Positions 50,511 to 62,822 of a DNA stretch of 64,000 nt are shown one piece after another. The stretch lies in NCBI RefSeq assembly GCF_949987535.1, contig NC_080070.1, positions 8,614,016 through 8,678,015 on the forward strand, written 5' to 3'. The translations under genes and the position numbers were made by a program. Source of the DNA: Balaenoptera acutorostrata (Eukaryota; Chordata; Mammalia; Artiodactyla; Balaenopteridae). Positions within the stretch are counted from its first letter, which is position 1. Each line of letters begins with the position of its first letter. The notes under the pieces were generated by a model. The model did not search any database and was not told the DNA's origin. It saw only the letters and a program-made list of their open reading frames with translations.

Positions 50511-51119
50511 AGCTCCAAGAATCCAGTATGGAAACGTCTTACTCAAAGTCGCTCACTTATTTCGCGTCAATTACTAGACCAGGACTTGGGTCTCCCATCT
50601 ATTATCACGTTCCCTCTGTATCGTACACACTCTAACATAACTGCATCTTTAACATAAATGAACTGATAAACTATTTTCCTTCCTTTAAGCACTAAGACTC
50701 ATTTCATTTTAAATATTTTCAGTGAAAATCATTCTAAAAGTTACTGCACAGTTTTCTGCCTCCTTAATCACACTACATTAAACATAAGTGCCATTTCTTG
50801 CTGACTCAAGTTTTATAATTACCTACATCAATCATTGGATTATGTTGTAACGGCAAGAGAGTCACACCAAATGATATCAGAAAACTTTGTTTCATTGACT
50901 TGTTGGTTTCCCTTTTTATAAACTATGACTCTTTACTGTATTATTACTTGGGATGTCACACTGCTACTGTGCAATTTCAAACTGAAGTTCTTGTTCAGAC
51001 ACACAAATAAAATTATTCTTTATATGTTATAGGTTGGGAAACAATACAGGCAGGCTTGTTTACACTGGGTATTTGAAAAATGAAACAAAACCAATATGAC
51101 CAGTAGGAGTCATCTTCCT
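50511..51119. other. Unassigned intronic sequence
   Basis: Nothing recognised. Confidence 0.5.
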
Positions 51120-51480
51120 GTAGGAGGTATTAAGCTGCTTTCTGAAGGATTAAGTGGAGGAAGCCAGGAGAGGCCAGGCAGAGGGCTGTAAAAGGAAAGA
51201 AATAGGATGTGCAAAGGCTCAGAGGCCAGAGTATGATGCTCTGGGAAGGGGGTGGACTCCTGAGTGATTGAAGTCAAGAGTTCAAGACAAGCAAGTAGGA
51301 GGAGTTGGGAGTAGAATCAACCAGGGACCAGGTCTTCAAAGAACTGGTGCTTGAAATCAAGGACTTTCACTGAGTCTGAGGGGTATTTGAAGGAGTTTAA
51401 AGAAGCAGAATGAGATGATCAAGTTGTATTAAGAATTCCCTTTGGCTATGATAGGAAGACTGGACATGAAGACCAATTAT
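51120..51480 (-). repeat. L2 LINE internal region, antisense
   Basis: 'gatgtgcaaaggctcagagg', a 'gggaccaggtcttcaaaga' segment and 'gcagaatgagatgatcaag' follow the reversed L2 order. Confidence 0.6.
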
Positions 51481-51959
51481 AAGGCCATGGCATGGTTTTG
51501 AAACAAGATCCTCTCAGTAGAAGTCAGTATCCTCATTTCTGTGATGAGAAGGGAGAAACAATGCTGAAGACCTCTTCCACTCTAAAACCCTCTAATTCTG
51601 TGATTCTGTTAGCTTATGATTATTTCCTAATACATGGTCAATGCTACACAAAGAAATAACATTTTTGACTTGGTTTAGGTATCTTCCTCTCTGCTTGATT
51701 GCAGCTGGAAGCTGATATCGTCACTACGTTGGAGTCATAAAGCAACAGTAGTTGGCTTTTAAGGCTGTTCTGACATTGATTTACTTTCCTGGTCTGTACA
51801 AACATAAAGATTTATCATGACTAGGGTAAGCACAGCCCAGGTCAGTGTTCCAAAATCTCAATTTGTTTGGTCATCCAGTAATATTCTGAGATTATCCTAG
51901 TGGTTTCTCAACAGGGTGCTAGTTAATGGGCAGTGTCATTGTTAATCCTGACCTCTGAC
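51481..51959. other. Unassigned intronic sequence
   Basis: Nothing recognised. Confidence 0.45.
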
Positions 51960-52160
51960 CCCAGAATAGTTTGACTGTTGGCTGGCTTCCCTATTTATGT
52001 GCTCTGTAAGCTTGAGCACTTCACTTAACCTACAGAAGCAGCTCAGTTCCCTTATCTGCAGAAGGAGGGTTGTAATATTATCTTTCCTAGAGTTTTGTGA
52101 GTTGTGAACATTTAATGTCTTGTACTTACTGAGTTTTGCATTAGTACTAACTATTATTGT
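51960..52160 (+). repeat. MIR SINE
   Basis: 'tgagcacttcacttaaccta', then 'cccttatctgcagaaggagg' and 'agagttttgtgagttgtgaa' fit MIR order. Confidence 0.6.
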
Positions 52161-53949
52161 TTTAGCTATTATGGTCCTGAGGACCATTACTCTAGAAGTG
52201 AAAAGGGCCTGTAAAGTGCTAAAGATAGATGGGAATTTAGCTTACATTTTTTTGATGTATATATATATATATTTTTAATTTTTTTTTCCTTGGACGTAAT
52301 TAAAGAACATACTGGCTTCTCAATTCAGACCTAATTTATAATCATTCTTAAATCAGAAGAAACATTCTAGGTAAAACCTAAAACCAATATTAAGTCCAAA
52401 GCTGACATCATTCAGCCTCTTGTGTAAGCAGTTCCATTGAGAGACAGCTCACAGTCTTGGAAGAAAACAGACTAGTTTTAAAGAGTTCTAATTGTCCCAA
52501 AGTTCTTCTTACACTGAGCTGAAATTGGACCCTATATTACCACAGATCCTAATTCTTCCCTTTGGTTACCCAGAAAAAGCCAAATACTCCTCTCCCATGA
52601 TATAGACTATTTTTAATTTAATTGCATGATTCTTTGAAATTAGCTTAAGATTTAGTCCTCCTGAAAACATAAGGCATTCCTAAATGCTATGAATATCAGT
52701 TACTTATAAGCAGGACTAACCCTAAGTAAACTTGCAAACTAGTTCTCAATTACCTCCTATTGTCCCATAGTGTCACTCCAGGGCACTCCTCCACAGTTGG
52801 TACAATTTTCCTCTAAAGCAATTCTTTCCTTCTTCTCAGATTAATACCCCAACCCCCAATAAATCTCTAGCTTTTCACTCAGTTTTTTAGTATTTGCCAC
52901 AGAGATAAAGAGTTCTGATAAGCTAATTCCTATTATGACGTGAAGAGCCCCAGACAAATTTCCCTCATCTTCTTTACAAGACTGTGCTTTGGGAGGCAAA
53001 ATACTCTTGCTTGCCACTAGTAAGTTTCAGGCTTTGGGGCATACAGATGAAAGAGAGCATTTAAAGGCCAGTGGCTTCCCAGCTACCCCCAAAGCATACT
53101 ACTAAGGCCTACAACAAGGGGCTAATTATTAGAGGCTCAACACTTTTAAGACCCAGACTCAGGCGGATAACTGTGAGAAAGGGGAGGGAGCTTGGGGAGA
53201 TGACCACCCAGGTGAAAGGAAATAGCTCCAAGAGCCAATCTTCTTTGGTCACAGTCTATTATCAATTCACCAACCGAAAAGGAAGACAGCTATTTAGAGG
53301 ACAATTAAAGAAAGAAAAAAACACATTCCTTCCATTAACTATAAAGCCTTTAGTTGATGAAACTAAGGTAGTGAAAAAGAGAGTTAAAATATACAGGAAA
53401 AAACTGGCCTGCAGGTGGTATCAGCTCCTTTAGTTGAGTATTACAGAATTTGTTTTTACTCTCTTTTCCCCTGAAAACATAAAAATACAGAATTCTCTAT
53501 GAAAATCTCAAAGATGGGGGGGCAATTTCTTTTTTACTGACTTACTAACAGGGTCACTGTCACCGTAGGAGACAGCTGGAAAAGTCTGCAAAGATGTGCC
53601 CTTCACATAACTGTCAGCAACAGGAAGTCTTCCTTGATTGACAACCACATTTTATTCCTCATTCTTAAACTATCGCTTGACTTTTAGGTTACCTCGATAT
53701 TTATTTTCTTATGCTGATCATTTTTCAGTCTTTTTTGTCTTAAATTTGACTTTCATCATTTTGAGGAGCTGTCTGTGGAAAGGTCTTATGGGGCTCATGT
53801 AAGTATTTGTCCAGAAAATCAGAATCAAGGAAAAAATCACTAACTCGCTTTTCTGGGAGATGTATGGAGGTCTGTAAATGAACTTCTGGAAGTTCATACC
53901 AGAAGAAATGATGAAAGAAATAGAAAAAAAATACATCCCAGAAATCTGC
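52161..53949. other. Unassigned intronic sequence
   Basis: A short AT run is at 52256-52272. A 120-codon open frame (53071-53433), basic and lysine/arginine-rich, was considered and not accepted as a gene. Nothing else recognised. Confidence 0.5.
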
Positions 53950-54035
53950 TGTTAGCATCTAGCATGTGCTATATACAGTGTTAGGTGCTATGATGAAAAT
54001 AGGATAAATGTTAAACACTGTCCTTCCTGGCAGCC
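53950..54035 (-). repeat. L2 LINE 3' end fragment, antisense
   Basis: 'tgtgctatatacagtgttag' then 'aacactgtccttcctggca'. Confidence 0.45.
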
Positions 54036-54879
54036 CATTTTACATAGTAGCCATTTGCTGAGTCAAAGCATAAACTCCTAAGTCAGCCCAAAACTATATG
54101 ACATGGATCGCTGGATGCCTGGAAAACCAAAAACATGTTGGAAGAGGCACATATGTTTCTGTAAAAATGTTTAAAGTTTTAAATTTTTATTTTAAGTGAA
54201 TAAAAATCCCACATGACCTAGATCACTACCCTATAATTAAGTAGTGCCTGGATTGTATTTGTACTGGGGATTTCTTCAGTGCAAAACTACGGCAACTGTT
54301 GCAGTTTCATTTTAAAAATGGCAAAGGTAGCCTTATACCTAAGTTAGGTCACATGATGGCATTTTCTGGAGAACCTGCTTGATAGTAGTAGTCATTATCA
54401 CATTTACATGAGAATAAACACTTTGCTTTGATGAAACATTATGTGTCAATAAATTAACATTGATCAGTTGAAATTAGGTTTGTCATTGGTTTATATTTAA
54501 TTTTTAAATTTGTTTCCTTTTATGATTTTATGAAAGCTGTAAGCATAAAGACTTATTCATAGATATATAAAGATATAAATATACATATGTGTATATTTAT
54601 ATATATTAATACATATATTTATATATTGAAAATTTAGTTATTTGAAAAATACTAGTAGAGAGTGTGATTGTCTGAGTCCACCTATTAGAAAGGCTATAAC
54701 TGTGTTTTCCATACAGCAGTCAATGCTGGACTAGGTCTATATGCTTCTTCCAAGTTTGGGTGTCTATCATGTAAAGTGCTAAAGTGTGTGCTGTGAGAGG
54801 TCAGAGAAGGGAGCTCTCAGTGTGGGCTGGGTTTCTAATGAAACAAGGCATGCAGGAAACTGGCTGGATCTTAACTAAA
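54036..54879. other. Unassigned sequence with a TATA-rich patch
   Basis: 54560-54625 consists of ATATAT and TATTTATA motifs. Otherwise nothing recognised. Confidence 0.5.
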
Positions 54880-55160
54880 GGGCTGGATTTAGAAAGATGA
54901 AGAGAAGAGGGGAAAGTGTGCAATCTTGGATGTGGACAGAGACCTGGCATGTAAATGGAATGATGTGGTGGGAGGCGAGGCCTCATCTCTAGGAACAGGT
55001 TTCAGGCAGTTGGAGGCTATACTCAAGGCCTGGGGAGGGAGCAGCAGGCGGAATGCGCCATTGCAGGTCTCGAAAAGGAATGTGACTGGATCAGGCAGAA
55101 GTTTAGGACTGTGGTCTAGTGGCAGAGAAGATGCATTAGAGACAATGTGAAGTCAGAGAA
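54880..55160 (-). repeat. Possible L2 remnant, antisense
   Basis: 'aaaaggaatgtgactggatc' and 'ggcagttggaggctatactc' resemble reversed L2 internal text, weakly. Confidence 0.35.
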
Positions 55161-55271
55161 CACAGTCCTGTTGGAAGACCCTGAGCACCGGGACCAGGGA
55201 GTGGCATCCTGTTGACTGTTTTCCCAACACAGGTTAGGATTCTATGTACTTGTTTATTTTGTTTCTCTCCA

Positions 55272-55395
55272 ACTAGAAAGGAGTTCCACGAGGGTAGGGA
55301 CATTATGTGTATTGTCTCACTGCTGCATTCCCAGGACCCTCTGCATGGTAGATTCTCAATAATACTTGTCGAATGAGTAAATAAATGAAAACATA
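55272..55395 (+). repeat. L2 LINE 3' end fragment
   Basis: 'ggagttccacgagggtaggg', then 'attcccaggaccctctgcat' and 'aatgagtaaataaatgaa' match the L2 tail. Confidence 0.65.
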
Positions 55396-55540
55396 AATGA
55401 ACTTATGCAGATGAAGAATAAATTGGAAAGAAATTTCAAAGAAGGAATTTATTTCTAAAGTACAGGAAAAAGAAACATGACATTTTAGTCTCATCTTGTA
55501 AACTTAGTAAAATGTAGTAATTTAAAAAGCTACCTTATAA

Positions 55541-56640
55541 GAAACAAGAAACATCTCAAATAACAACCTAACCTTACACCTAAAGCAATTAGAGAAAGAA
55601 GAACAAAAAAACCCCAAAGTTAGCACAAGGAAAGAAATCATAAAGATCAGATCAGAAATAAATGAAAAAGAAATGAAGGAAATGACAGCAAAGATCAATA
55701 AAACTAAAAGCTGGTTCTTTGAGAAGATAAACAAAATTGATAAACCATTAGCCAGACTCATCAAGAAAAAAAGGGAGAAGACTCAAATCAACAGAATTAG
55801 AAATGAAAAAGGAGAAGTATCAAGTGACACTGCGGAAACACAAAGGATCATGAGAGATTACTACAAGCAACTATATGCCAATAAAATGGACAACCTGGAA
55901 GAAATGGACAAATTCTTAGAAATGCACAACGTTCCAAGACTGAACCAGGAACAAACAGAAAATATGAACAGACCAATCACAAGCACTGAAATTGAAACTG
56001 TGATTAAAAATCTTCCAACAAACAAAAGCCCAGGACCAGATGGCTTCACAGGCGAATTCTATCAAACATGTAGAGAAGAGCTAACACCGATTCTTCTCAA
56101 ACTCTTCCAAAATATAGCAGAGGGAGGAACACTCACAAACTCATTCTGCGAGGCCACCATCACCCTGATACCAAAACCAGACAAAGATGTCACAAAGAAA
56201 GAAAACTACAGGCCAATATCACTGATGAACATAGATGCAAAAATCCTCACCAAAATACTAGCAAACAGAATCCAAAAGCACATTAAAAGGATCGTACACC
56301 ATGATCAAGTGGGGTTTATCTCAGGAATGCAAGGATTCTTCAATATATGCAAATCAATCAATGTGATACACCATATTAACAAAATGAAGGAGAAAAACCA
56401 TATGATCATCTCAATAGATGCAGAGAAAGCTTTTGACAAAATTCAACACCCATTTATGATAAAAACCCTCCAGAAAGTAGGCATAGAGGGAACTTACCTC
56501 AACATAATAAAGGCCATATATGACAAACCCAAAGCCAACATCGTTCTCAATGCTGAAAAACTGAAACCATTCGCACTAAGATCAGGAAGAAGACAAGGTT
56601 GCCCACTCTCACCACTATTATTCAACATAGTTTTGAAGTT
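55541..56640 (+). pseudogene. L1 ORF2 remnant, part 1 (linker and N-terminal reverse transcriptase)
   Basis: An uninterrupted frame begins at the truncation point. The first methionine, at 55673, is internal and not a real start. Readable landmarks are [16 protein letters not shown], then [16 protein letters not shown], a palm segment [16 protein letters not shown] with the first catalytic aspartate, and [13 protein letters not shown]. Just after that last motif, near 56636, a one-base loss shifts the frame and stops the protein at 56644. ORF2 encodes the endonuclease/reverse transcriptase used for target-primed insertion. Here the endonuclease is missing. Confidence 0.92.
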
Positions 56641-56641
56641 T

Positions 56642-58443
56642 TAGCCACAGCAATCAGAGAAGAAAAAGAAATAAAAGGAATCCAAATTGGAAAAGAAGAA
56701 GTAAAGCTGTCACTGTTTGCAGATGACATGATACTATACATAGAGAATCCTAAAGATGCTACCAGAAAACTACTAGAGCTAATCAATGAATTTGGTAAAC
56801 TAGCAGGATACAAAATTAATGCACAGAAATCTCTTGCATTCCTATACACTAATGATGAAAAATCTGAAAGAGAAATTAAGAAAACACTCCTATTTACCAT
56901 TGCAACAAAAAGAATAAAATACCTAGGAATAAACCTACCTAAGGAGACAGAAGACCTGTATGCAGAAAACTATAAGACACTGATGAAAGAAATTAAAGAT
57001 GATACAAACAGATGGAGAGATATACCATGTTCTTGGATTGGTAGAATCAACACTGTGAAAATGACTATACTACCCAAAGCAATCTACAGATTCAATGCAA
57101 TCCCTATCAAACTACCAATGGCATTTTTCACAGAAATAGAACAGAAAACTGCACAATTTGTATGGAAACACAGAAGACCCCGAATAGCCAAAGCAATCTC
57201 GAGAAAGAAAAATAGAGCTGGAGGAATCAGGCTCCCTGACTTGAGACTATACTACAAAGCTACAGTAATCAAGACAGTATGGTACTGGCACAAAAACAGA
57301 AATATAGATCAATGGAACAGGATAGAGAGCCCAGAGATAAACCCACACACATGTGGTGACCTTATCTTTGATAAAGGAGGCAAGAATATACAGTGGAGAA
57401 AAGACAGCCTCTTCAATAAGTGGTGCTGCGAAAACTGGACAGCTACATGTAAAAGAAGGAAATTAGAACACTCCCTTACACCATACACAAAAATAAACTC
57501 AAAATGGATTAAAGACCTAAATGGAAGGCCAGACACTATCAAACTCTTAGAGGAAAACATAGGCAGAACACTCTATGACATACATCACAGCAAGATCCTT
57601 TTTGACCCACCTCCTAGAGAAATGGAAATAGAAACAAAAATAAACAAATGGGACCTAATGAACCTTAAAAGCTTTTGCACAGCAAAGGAAACCATAAACA
57701 AGACGAAAAGACAACCCGCAGAATGGGAGAAAATATTCGCAAATGAAGTAACTGACAAAGGATTATTAATCTCCAAAATTTACAAGCAGCTCATGCAGCT
57801 CAATATCAAAAAAACAAACAACCCAATCCAAAAATGGGCAGAAGACCTAAACAGACATTTCTCCAAAGAAGATATACAGATTGCCAACAAACACATGAAA
57901 GAATGCTCAACATCATTAATCATTAGAGAAATGCAAATCAAAACTACAGTGAAATATCATCTCACACCAGTCAGAATGGCCATCATCAAAAAATCTACAA
58001 ACAATAAATGCTGGAGAGGGTGTGGAGAAAAGGGAACCCTCTTGCACTGTTGGTGGGAATGTAAATTGATACAGCCACTATGGAGAACAGTATGGAGGTG
58101 CCTTAAAAAACTAAAAATAGAACTACCATGCAACCCAGCAATCCCACTACTGGGCATATACCCTGAGAAAACCATAATTCAAAAAGAGTCATATACCAAA
58201 ATGTTCATTGCAGCTCTATTTACAATAGCCAGGACATGGAAGCAACCTAAGTGTCCATCAACAGATGAATGGATAAAGAAGATGTGGCACATATATACAA
58301 TGGAATATTACTCAGCCATAAAAAGAAACGAAATTGAGTCATTTGTAGTGATGTGGATGGACCTAGAGTCTGTCATACAGAGTGAAGTAAGTCAGAAAGA
58401 GAAAAACAAATACCGTATGCTAACACATATATATGGAATCTAA
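56642..58443 (+). pseudogene. L1 ORF2 remnant, part 2 (catalytic FADD motif to C-terminus)
   Basis: After the frameshift the coding frame resumes and stays open for about 600 codons. It contains [16 protein letters not shown] (about 56710-56757) with the catalytic aspartate pair, then the thumb, the cysteine-rich knuckle [18 protein letters not shown] (58009-58062) and the natural terminus near 58443. The upstream ATG at 56599 that opens this frame is fortuitous. A single indel in about 2.9 kb of coding sequence indicates a recent insertion by LINE standards. Confidence 0.92.
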
Positions 58444-58504
58444 AAAACAAACAAAAAAATGGTCATGAAGAACCTAGGGGCAAGACGGGAATAAAGACAC
58501 AGAC

Positions 58505-58838
58505 CGGGGCTTCCCTGGTGGCACAGTGGTTGAGAGTCTGCCTGCCAATGCAGGGGATACGGGTTCGAGCCCTGGTCTGGGAGGATCCCACATGCCGCGG
58601 AGCAACTGGGCCCATGAGCCACAATTGCTGAGCCTGCGCGTCTGGAGCCTGTGCTCCACAACGGGAGAGGCCGCAATGGTGAGAGGCCCGTGCACCGCGA
58701 TGAAGAGTGGCCCCCGCTCGCCGCAACTAGAGAAAGCCCTCACACAGAAACGAGGACCCAACACAGCCATAAATAAATAAAAAGAAATTAAAAAAAAGAA
58801 AAAAAGAAAATGCTCCGTATTTCACACACACACACAAA
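58505..58838 (+). mobile_element. CHR-2 SINE nested in the L1 3' UTR
   Basis: Full-length CHR-2 with 'gggcttccctggtggcacag', a box B-like 'ggttcgagccc', and body 'gcctgtgctccacaacggg', then an aaataaataaa plus A-rich tail. The tail has an extra 'tgctccgtatttc' and (AC)n stretch. A 12-bp perfect duplication aaagacacagac flanks it at 58493-58504 and 58839-58850, and it splits the L1 3' UTR cleanly. Confidence 0.97.
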
Positions 58839-59209
58839 AAAGACACAGACTTACTAGAGAATGGACTTGAGGATACAGGGAGGGGGAAGGGTAAGCTGAG
58901 ACAAAGTGAGAGAGTGGCATGGACATATATACACTACCAAATGTAAAACAGATAGCTAGTGGGAAGCAGCCACATAGCACAGGGAGATCAGCTCAGTGCT
59001 TTGTGACCACCTAGAGGGGTGGGATAGGGAGGGTGGGAGGGAGGGAGACGCAATAGGGAAGAGATATGGGGATATATGTATATGTATAACTGATTCACTT
59101 TGTTATAAAGCAGAAACTAACACACCATTGTAAAGCAATTATACTCCAATAAAGATGTTAAAAAAGACCAAAAAAAGTTTAAAAAAATAAATAAAGAAAA
59201 AGCTGCCTG

Positions 59210-59849
59210 AGGTAGCCTAGTCCTTGCCTGATTGAGTCTAAATGCTCAGATTTTGAGACATCTGTCCCTTCCGCTGTTCAGAGGAGTATGTGTGGACTTC
59301 CCTCTTCCTATCTGCTTATACTCTGCTCTGTGTGAAATGCTATGATCAAGGCTACTGGGACTGTCTCTTGACATATTAAATGGGAAGATAAAGGAATTTA
59401 GAAAATCCTTTACTTCTTGGCAAAGCCTGTCTTTAAGCATGTTACAGCATATTGCTGGAGATTGGGAAAGCCTACTTTTGCTGATAGAGGGCAAATATTA
59501 TTAACCCATTATTACTGTTTGCATTCTTATTGCGAGTTTCTCAGTCCTCCCCTCCTCCCCCCACCCCACCACCACAGATGGATGCTTTGGGATAACTGGG
59601 GAGACAGTCCTACATAGAGACACAAAGGACCAAAGCACATCAAGCTATTTCAAAATATTTTACCTCCATTACACACTCATAAGTTTAGAACTTTAGGGGA
59701 AGAATAAACCCTTTATTCATACACAAGTGAGAACACTCAAGATATTGAATAATAATTTCCTAGCAGTTATCTTGTATTTGAGGAATTTTTTATTTCTTCT
59801 TCCCTTTAGAAGTGGTAGAATATTAAAATTCAAGGGACTCTTAGACTTC
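59210..59849. other. Unassigned intronic sequence
   Basis: A C-rich stretch lies at 59548-59573. Nothing else recognised. Confidence 0.5.
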
Positions 59850-59985
59850 CAGATTATCCTGTCCAGCTCCCCATTTCACAGGTGAAGAAATGAAAATATG
59901 AAGGTGGTCGGTGTGGCCTGCAGCAGGATATCCAGTCACTGGAGACTGAAGTTCACGCTTCCAACTCTATTTTCCAGCATAATTA
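59850..59985 (-). repeat. MIR-like fragment, antisense
   Basis: 'ccccatttcacaggtgaaga' and then 'gaagttcacgcttccaactc' fit a diverged reversed MIR. Confidence 0.5.
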
Positions 59986-60094
59986 GTTTTCCACTGTGAC
60001 ATTTAATTTTTACTTCTTAACTAGTTGATTTTAACACAGCTGCTGGCCACCTATTGTCATCAGATCTTTATCAAGTGGTAGTTCAGTATTTAAC

Positions 60095-60210
60095 AACCCC
60101 CTGGATATTTACTAAGTGCTAGGTGTTGGGACAGGCTGCTGAGAGATGGGAGGGGTACTGAGGGGGTACAGAGGACCCAGGCCTCCTGGTGCCCACTGAG
60201 ACTTCTCTCA
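60095..60210 (-). repeat. L2 LINE 3' end fragment, antisense
   Basis: 'gatatttactaagtgctagg' then 'tgttgggacaggctgctgag', a diverged reversed L2 tail. Confidence 0.45.
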
Positions 60211-60855
60211 ACGAACTGCTGGTACCATCCGAGTTTGTGTGACTGAGGGGAAGTCCTTATTCATAGTCTGTGTGTCTGAAATCTTTGAAAATCCACTTCA
60301 GTATAAGGGAGAGGAAACCAGCTGAAGGAGTCATGAAGAGGCACTCAGTATATTTTCAGGGCAAGGATAACAGGGCTAAACTCTTATCACAAATGCGCTT
60401 CATCTCAGCTGTGAGGCTCAGAGTAAATTATCACTTGTTATCACTCCCCTTTGAGACTTGGATTCCTAGTTCTTTTCCCATCTGGAAGCAACTTGTCTGC
60501 ACTTTAAACTTTAAAAGTCAAATCTTTGAAATAAGGGTCTACTTTTTATAAAATTCACAGATTTTGCATACCTGCAAAAGACCCAGGTTTTAGTCATTTT
60601 CTTGGGAGCTGACAAAAGTGTCAGCCACTTCATGAGACCATCAGCCTGACAATCTCTTTGGCATTCAGAATAGTATGGTTGCTCTGTCTTTGTTCTTTGA
60701 AAGGGTACTACTGGCTCCTTCCTCTGTACCCGAAGGAGGCTTGGGCCAGATGAAATTGAGCTCTATCTTCTTAACAAATAACATTCTAAGTCGTACCATA
60801 CCAACTGATTTAAATAAAATATTTCCCATCATTACTCAGTCTTATAGGCTTATAC
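60211..60855. other. Unassigned intronic sequence
   Basis: Nothing recognised. Confidence 0.5.
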
Positions 60856-61065
60856 CAGGGTTTCTCAACTCTGCACCGCTGACAGTTTGGGCCGGAAAAG
60901 TGTTTGTTGTGGGACTGTCCTGTGCTGTGTAGCATGTTATCAACAGCAGTGGCTTCCACACTACATGCCAGCAGCATTCCCCTCCCGAGTGTGACAATCA
61001 CAAATGTCTCCAGACATTGCCACATGTCCCCTGGGGGTTAAAATCATTCCTGTTGAGGACCACGG
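60856..61065 (-). repeat. MER20 hAT-Charlie MITE, antisense
   Basis: 'cagggtttctcaactctgca', then 'ttgttgtgggactgtcctgt', 'aatgtctccagacattgcca', and 'ttgaggaccacgg' match reversed MER20 along about 210 bp, including both inverted ends. Confidence 0.88.
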
Positions 61066-61149
61066 TTCTACAAGATGCCTGAAAATTAGGTTGAGCCTCC
61101 ATGTTGACGGGGAATTGTATAAGTCTAAAAGCTAGAAAGTGAAGGGCAA

Positions 61150-61340
61150 CACTGATCTCTTTAAACCACTGAATAGCTGACGAACTTAACAGCGGTGCTA
61201 TTAAGTCCTCTGAACCTCCATTTCTTCATCTGTAAATGATGATAAAAATGAAAGGGTATAATGCTAGTTACGGTAGTTTTGGTTAAATTAGTATTAATAG
61301 TTAATGCTTATTGTGTAATTGTGTCTGCAGTAAATGTTAA
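61150..61340 (+). repeat. MIR-like SINE fragment
   Basis: 'cctctgaacctccatttctt' then 'catctgtaaatgatgataaa' match the MIR core. Confidence 0.55.
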
Positions 61341-61894
61341 CTATTGCTACCAGTACGACTGAAGCCAGTACAGCTGTGACTATAATCAGAGCCGTTGTTA
61401 CCAGCTTAGTGGTGCCTGCTGTGCCTGGTTATCATTGACAGGATGGGGTAAGGGGTAAGTGATTTTAAAAAATAATAATTAGAGAGTATTCCCTTAAGCA
61501 TGAAGATTAAACATGTGAACTTCTTTTTTACTTGTCAGCAGACTTTAAAAGATTTAATTCAACTTTACAAATATTTTACCTTTCTCTTATTTCTGCATCA
61601 CTAAAAAATGTGTACAGTGAGTATCTGTCCCTTCTGCTGATTCTTCTTTCTCATTTTCACGAAGTTTATGGAGATCAGTTCTGGGAAGAATTTACTCCAA
61701 AGGCTTCAATTACAAAGTGAGGGCACTTATGTAGAAATAATCAGATTACTGATTGTTTTCATCATTTGGTAACCTTTTAGAATTTTAGGCACAGAGGCAA
61801 CCTAATACTCTTTGAGCTTACAATGAGAGTGAAAATCATTTAGTATAACTGTCCTTTTTTTTTGTCTAGATCAAACTAAGACAAACAACATCCC
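61341..61894. other. Unassigned intronic sequence
   Basis: Nothing recognised. Confidence 0.5.
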
Positions 61895-62135
61895 CAAACA
61901 AACTGGATTCTAGCTATGGTTTTGTCATTATTATCTATGTGATCTTGGACATATCATTTAAACTCTTTCAGCCTAAGTATCATAAGTAAAATAAGAGTGA
62001 TACCCTTTTGTCTCCTGAAGTTTTTATGAGAAACAAATAAATTTGTATATGAAAAACTGCTTTAGGAATCCTAGTACTTAGTACAAAAGTAAAGTACTAT
62101 TATTGTCATCACCACCGTCACCGCCATCCCAGTTA
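61895..62135 (+). repeat. MIR SINE
   Basis: 'tctatgtgatcttggacata', then 'gcctaagtatcataagtaaa' and 'atcctagtacttagtacaaa' fit MIR order. Confidence 0.6.
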
Positions 62136-62654
62136 TCATTAATAATACACTGAATATTCTGAATACCTTGCTTGAATAAATATGTTAACTGATAGGCAGG
62201 GAGACAGCTAAACTCTTATGAGACAGGGGCCTTTCACCCCCAGGTGAGTCCTACAATTTCCTAGTGATTGGAATAATTTTTTCTGTGTTCAGCAACATAA
62301 TGGAACATTATGGAAATAGTCAGAAAAAGATTGTATCCAGCATATATCATTTTGTGCTCTGCTGACAACAGATAAATTTATGTCTTCCTTGAAATCTCTA
62401 ATAATAAAATTGTGCTGGCATGAAATTTTTATTTTATGGAAACCTGTAGCCCTAACACATGAAAAATATACAAATACACTTTGACTTTTTTATTAAAACT
62501 TGACTCCTTTGATTCCCTGGATTTTGCTTTGGAAGAAGGTGATAATATCACCATAAGTGTTCAATTTAAAATAACACTGTTACTCTGCTCAGGGAATAGG
62601 CTGTGATGGGAATAGTTCTCTGAGAGAGCCACAGTGTTATGTTGTAACCTCATG
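62136..62654. other. Unassigned intronic sequence
   Basis: Nothing recognised. Confidence 0.5.
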
Positions 62655-62757
62655 ATTATATCCAAGAGGGCAGAGACCTTGTCTCTGGTGTTAACTGCTC
62701 ATAGTGTGTGGTACAGTGCCTGTAATATAGTAATATGAATGAATGAATAAACAAACA
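62655..62757 (+). repeat. L2 LINE 3' end fragment
   Basis: 'tatccaagagggcagagacc', then 'gtggtacagtgcctgtaata' and 'gaatgaatgaataaac'. Confidence 0.65.
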
Positions 62758-62822
62758 ATGGGAGGAAGGAAGGAAGGACAGAAGGAAGGAAGGGTAGGAA
62801 GGGACCAAGGGAAGGAGGAATG
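62758..62822. repeat. (GGAA)n-like purine microsatellite
   Basis: Imperfect GGAA, GAAGG and GGAGG units directly after the L2 tail, likely grown from it. Confidence 0.85.

Larger units (their letters stand above)
55536..59197 (+). mobile_element. Young 5'-truncated L1 with near-intact ORF2 C-terminal two thirds
   Basis: The element is bounded by a 12-bp duplication aaaaagct[a/g]cct (55524-55535 and 59198-59209). It lacks the 5' UTR, ORF1 and the ORF2 endonuclease. It runs from the ORF2 linker through reverse transcriptase to the zinc-knuckle C-terminus, then a 3' UTR with poly(A) near 59155-59197. A CHR-2 SINE has inserted into the 3' UTR at 58505-58838. It lies antisense to CNTNAP2. Immobile, because it has no promoter and no endonuclease. 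Confidence 0.95.

Noticed and set aside
53071..53433. 120-codon plus-strand open frame, lysine/arginine-rich
   Set aside because: It has no recognised domain, no splice sites in a plausible place, no promoter or polyadenylation context, and the host gene is on the other strand. A basic composition is expected from AAG/AGA-rich DNA.
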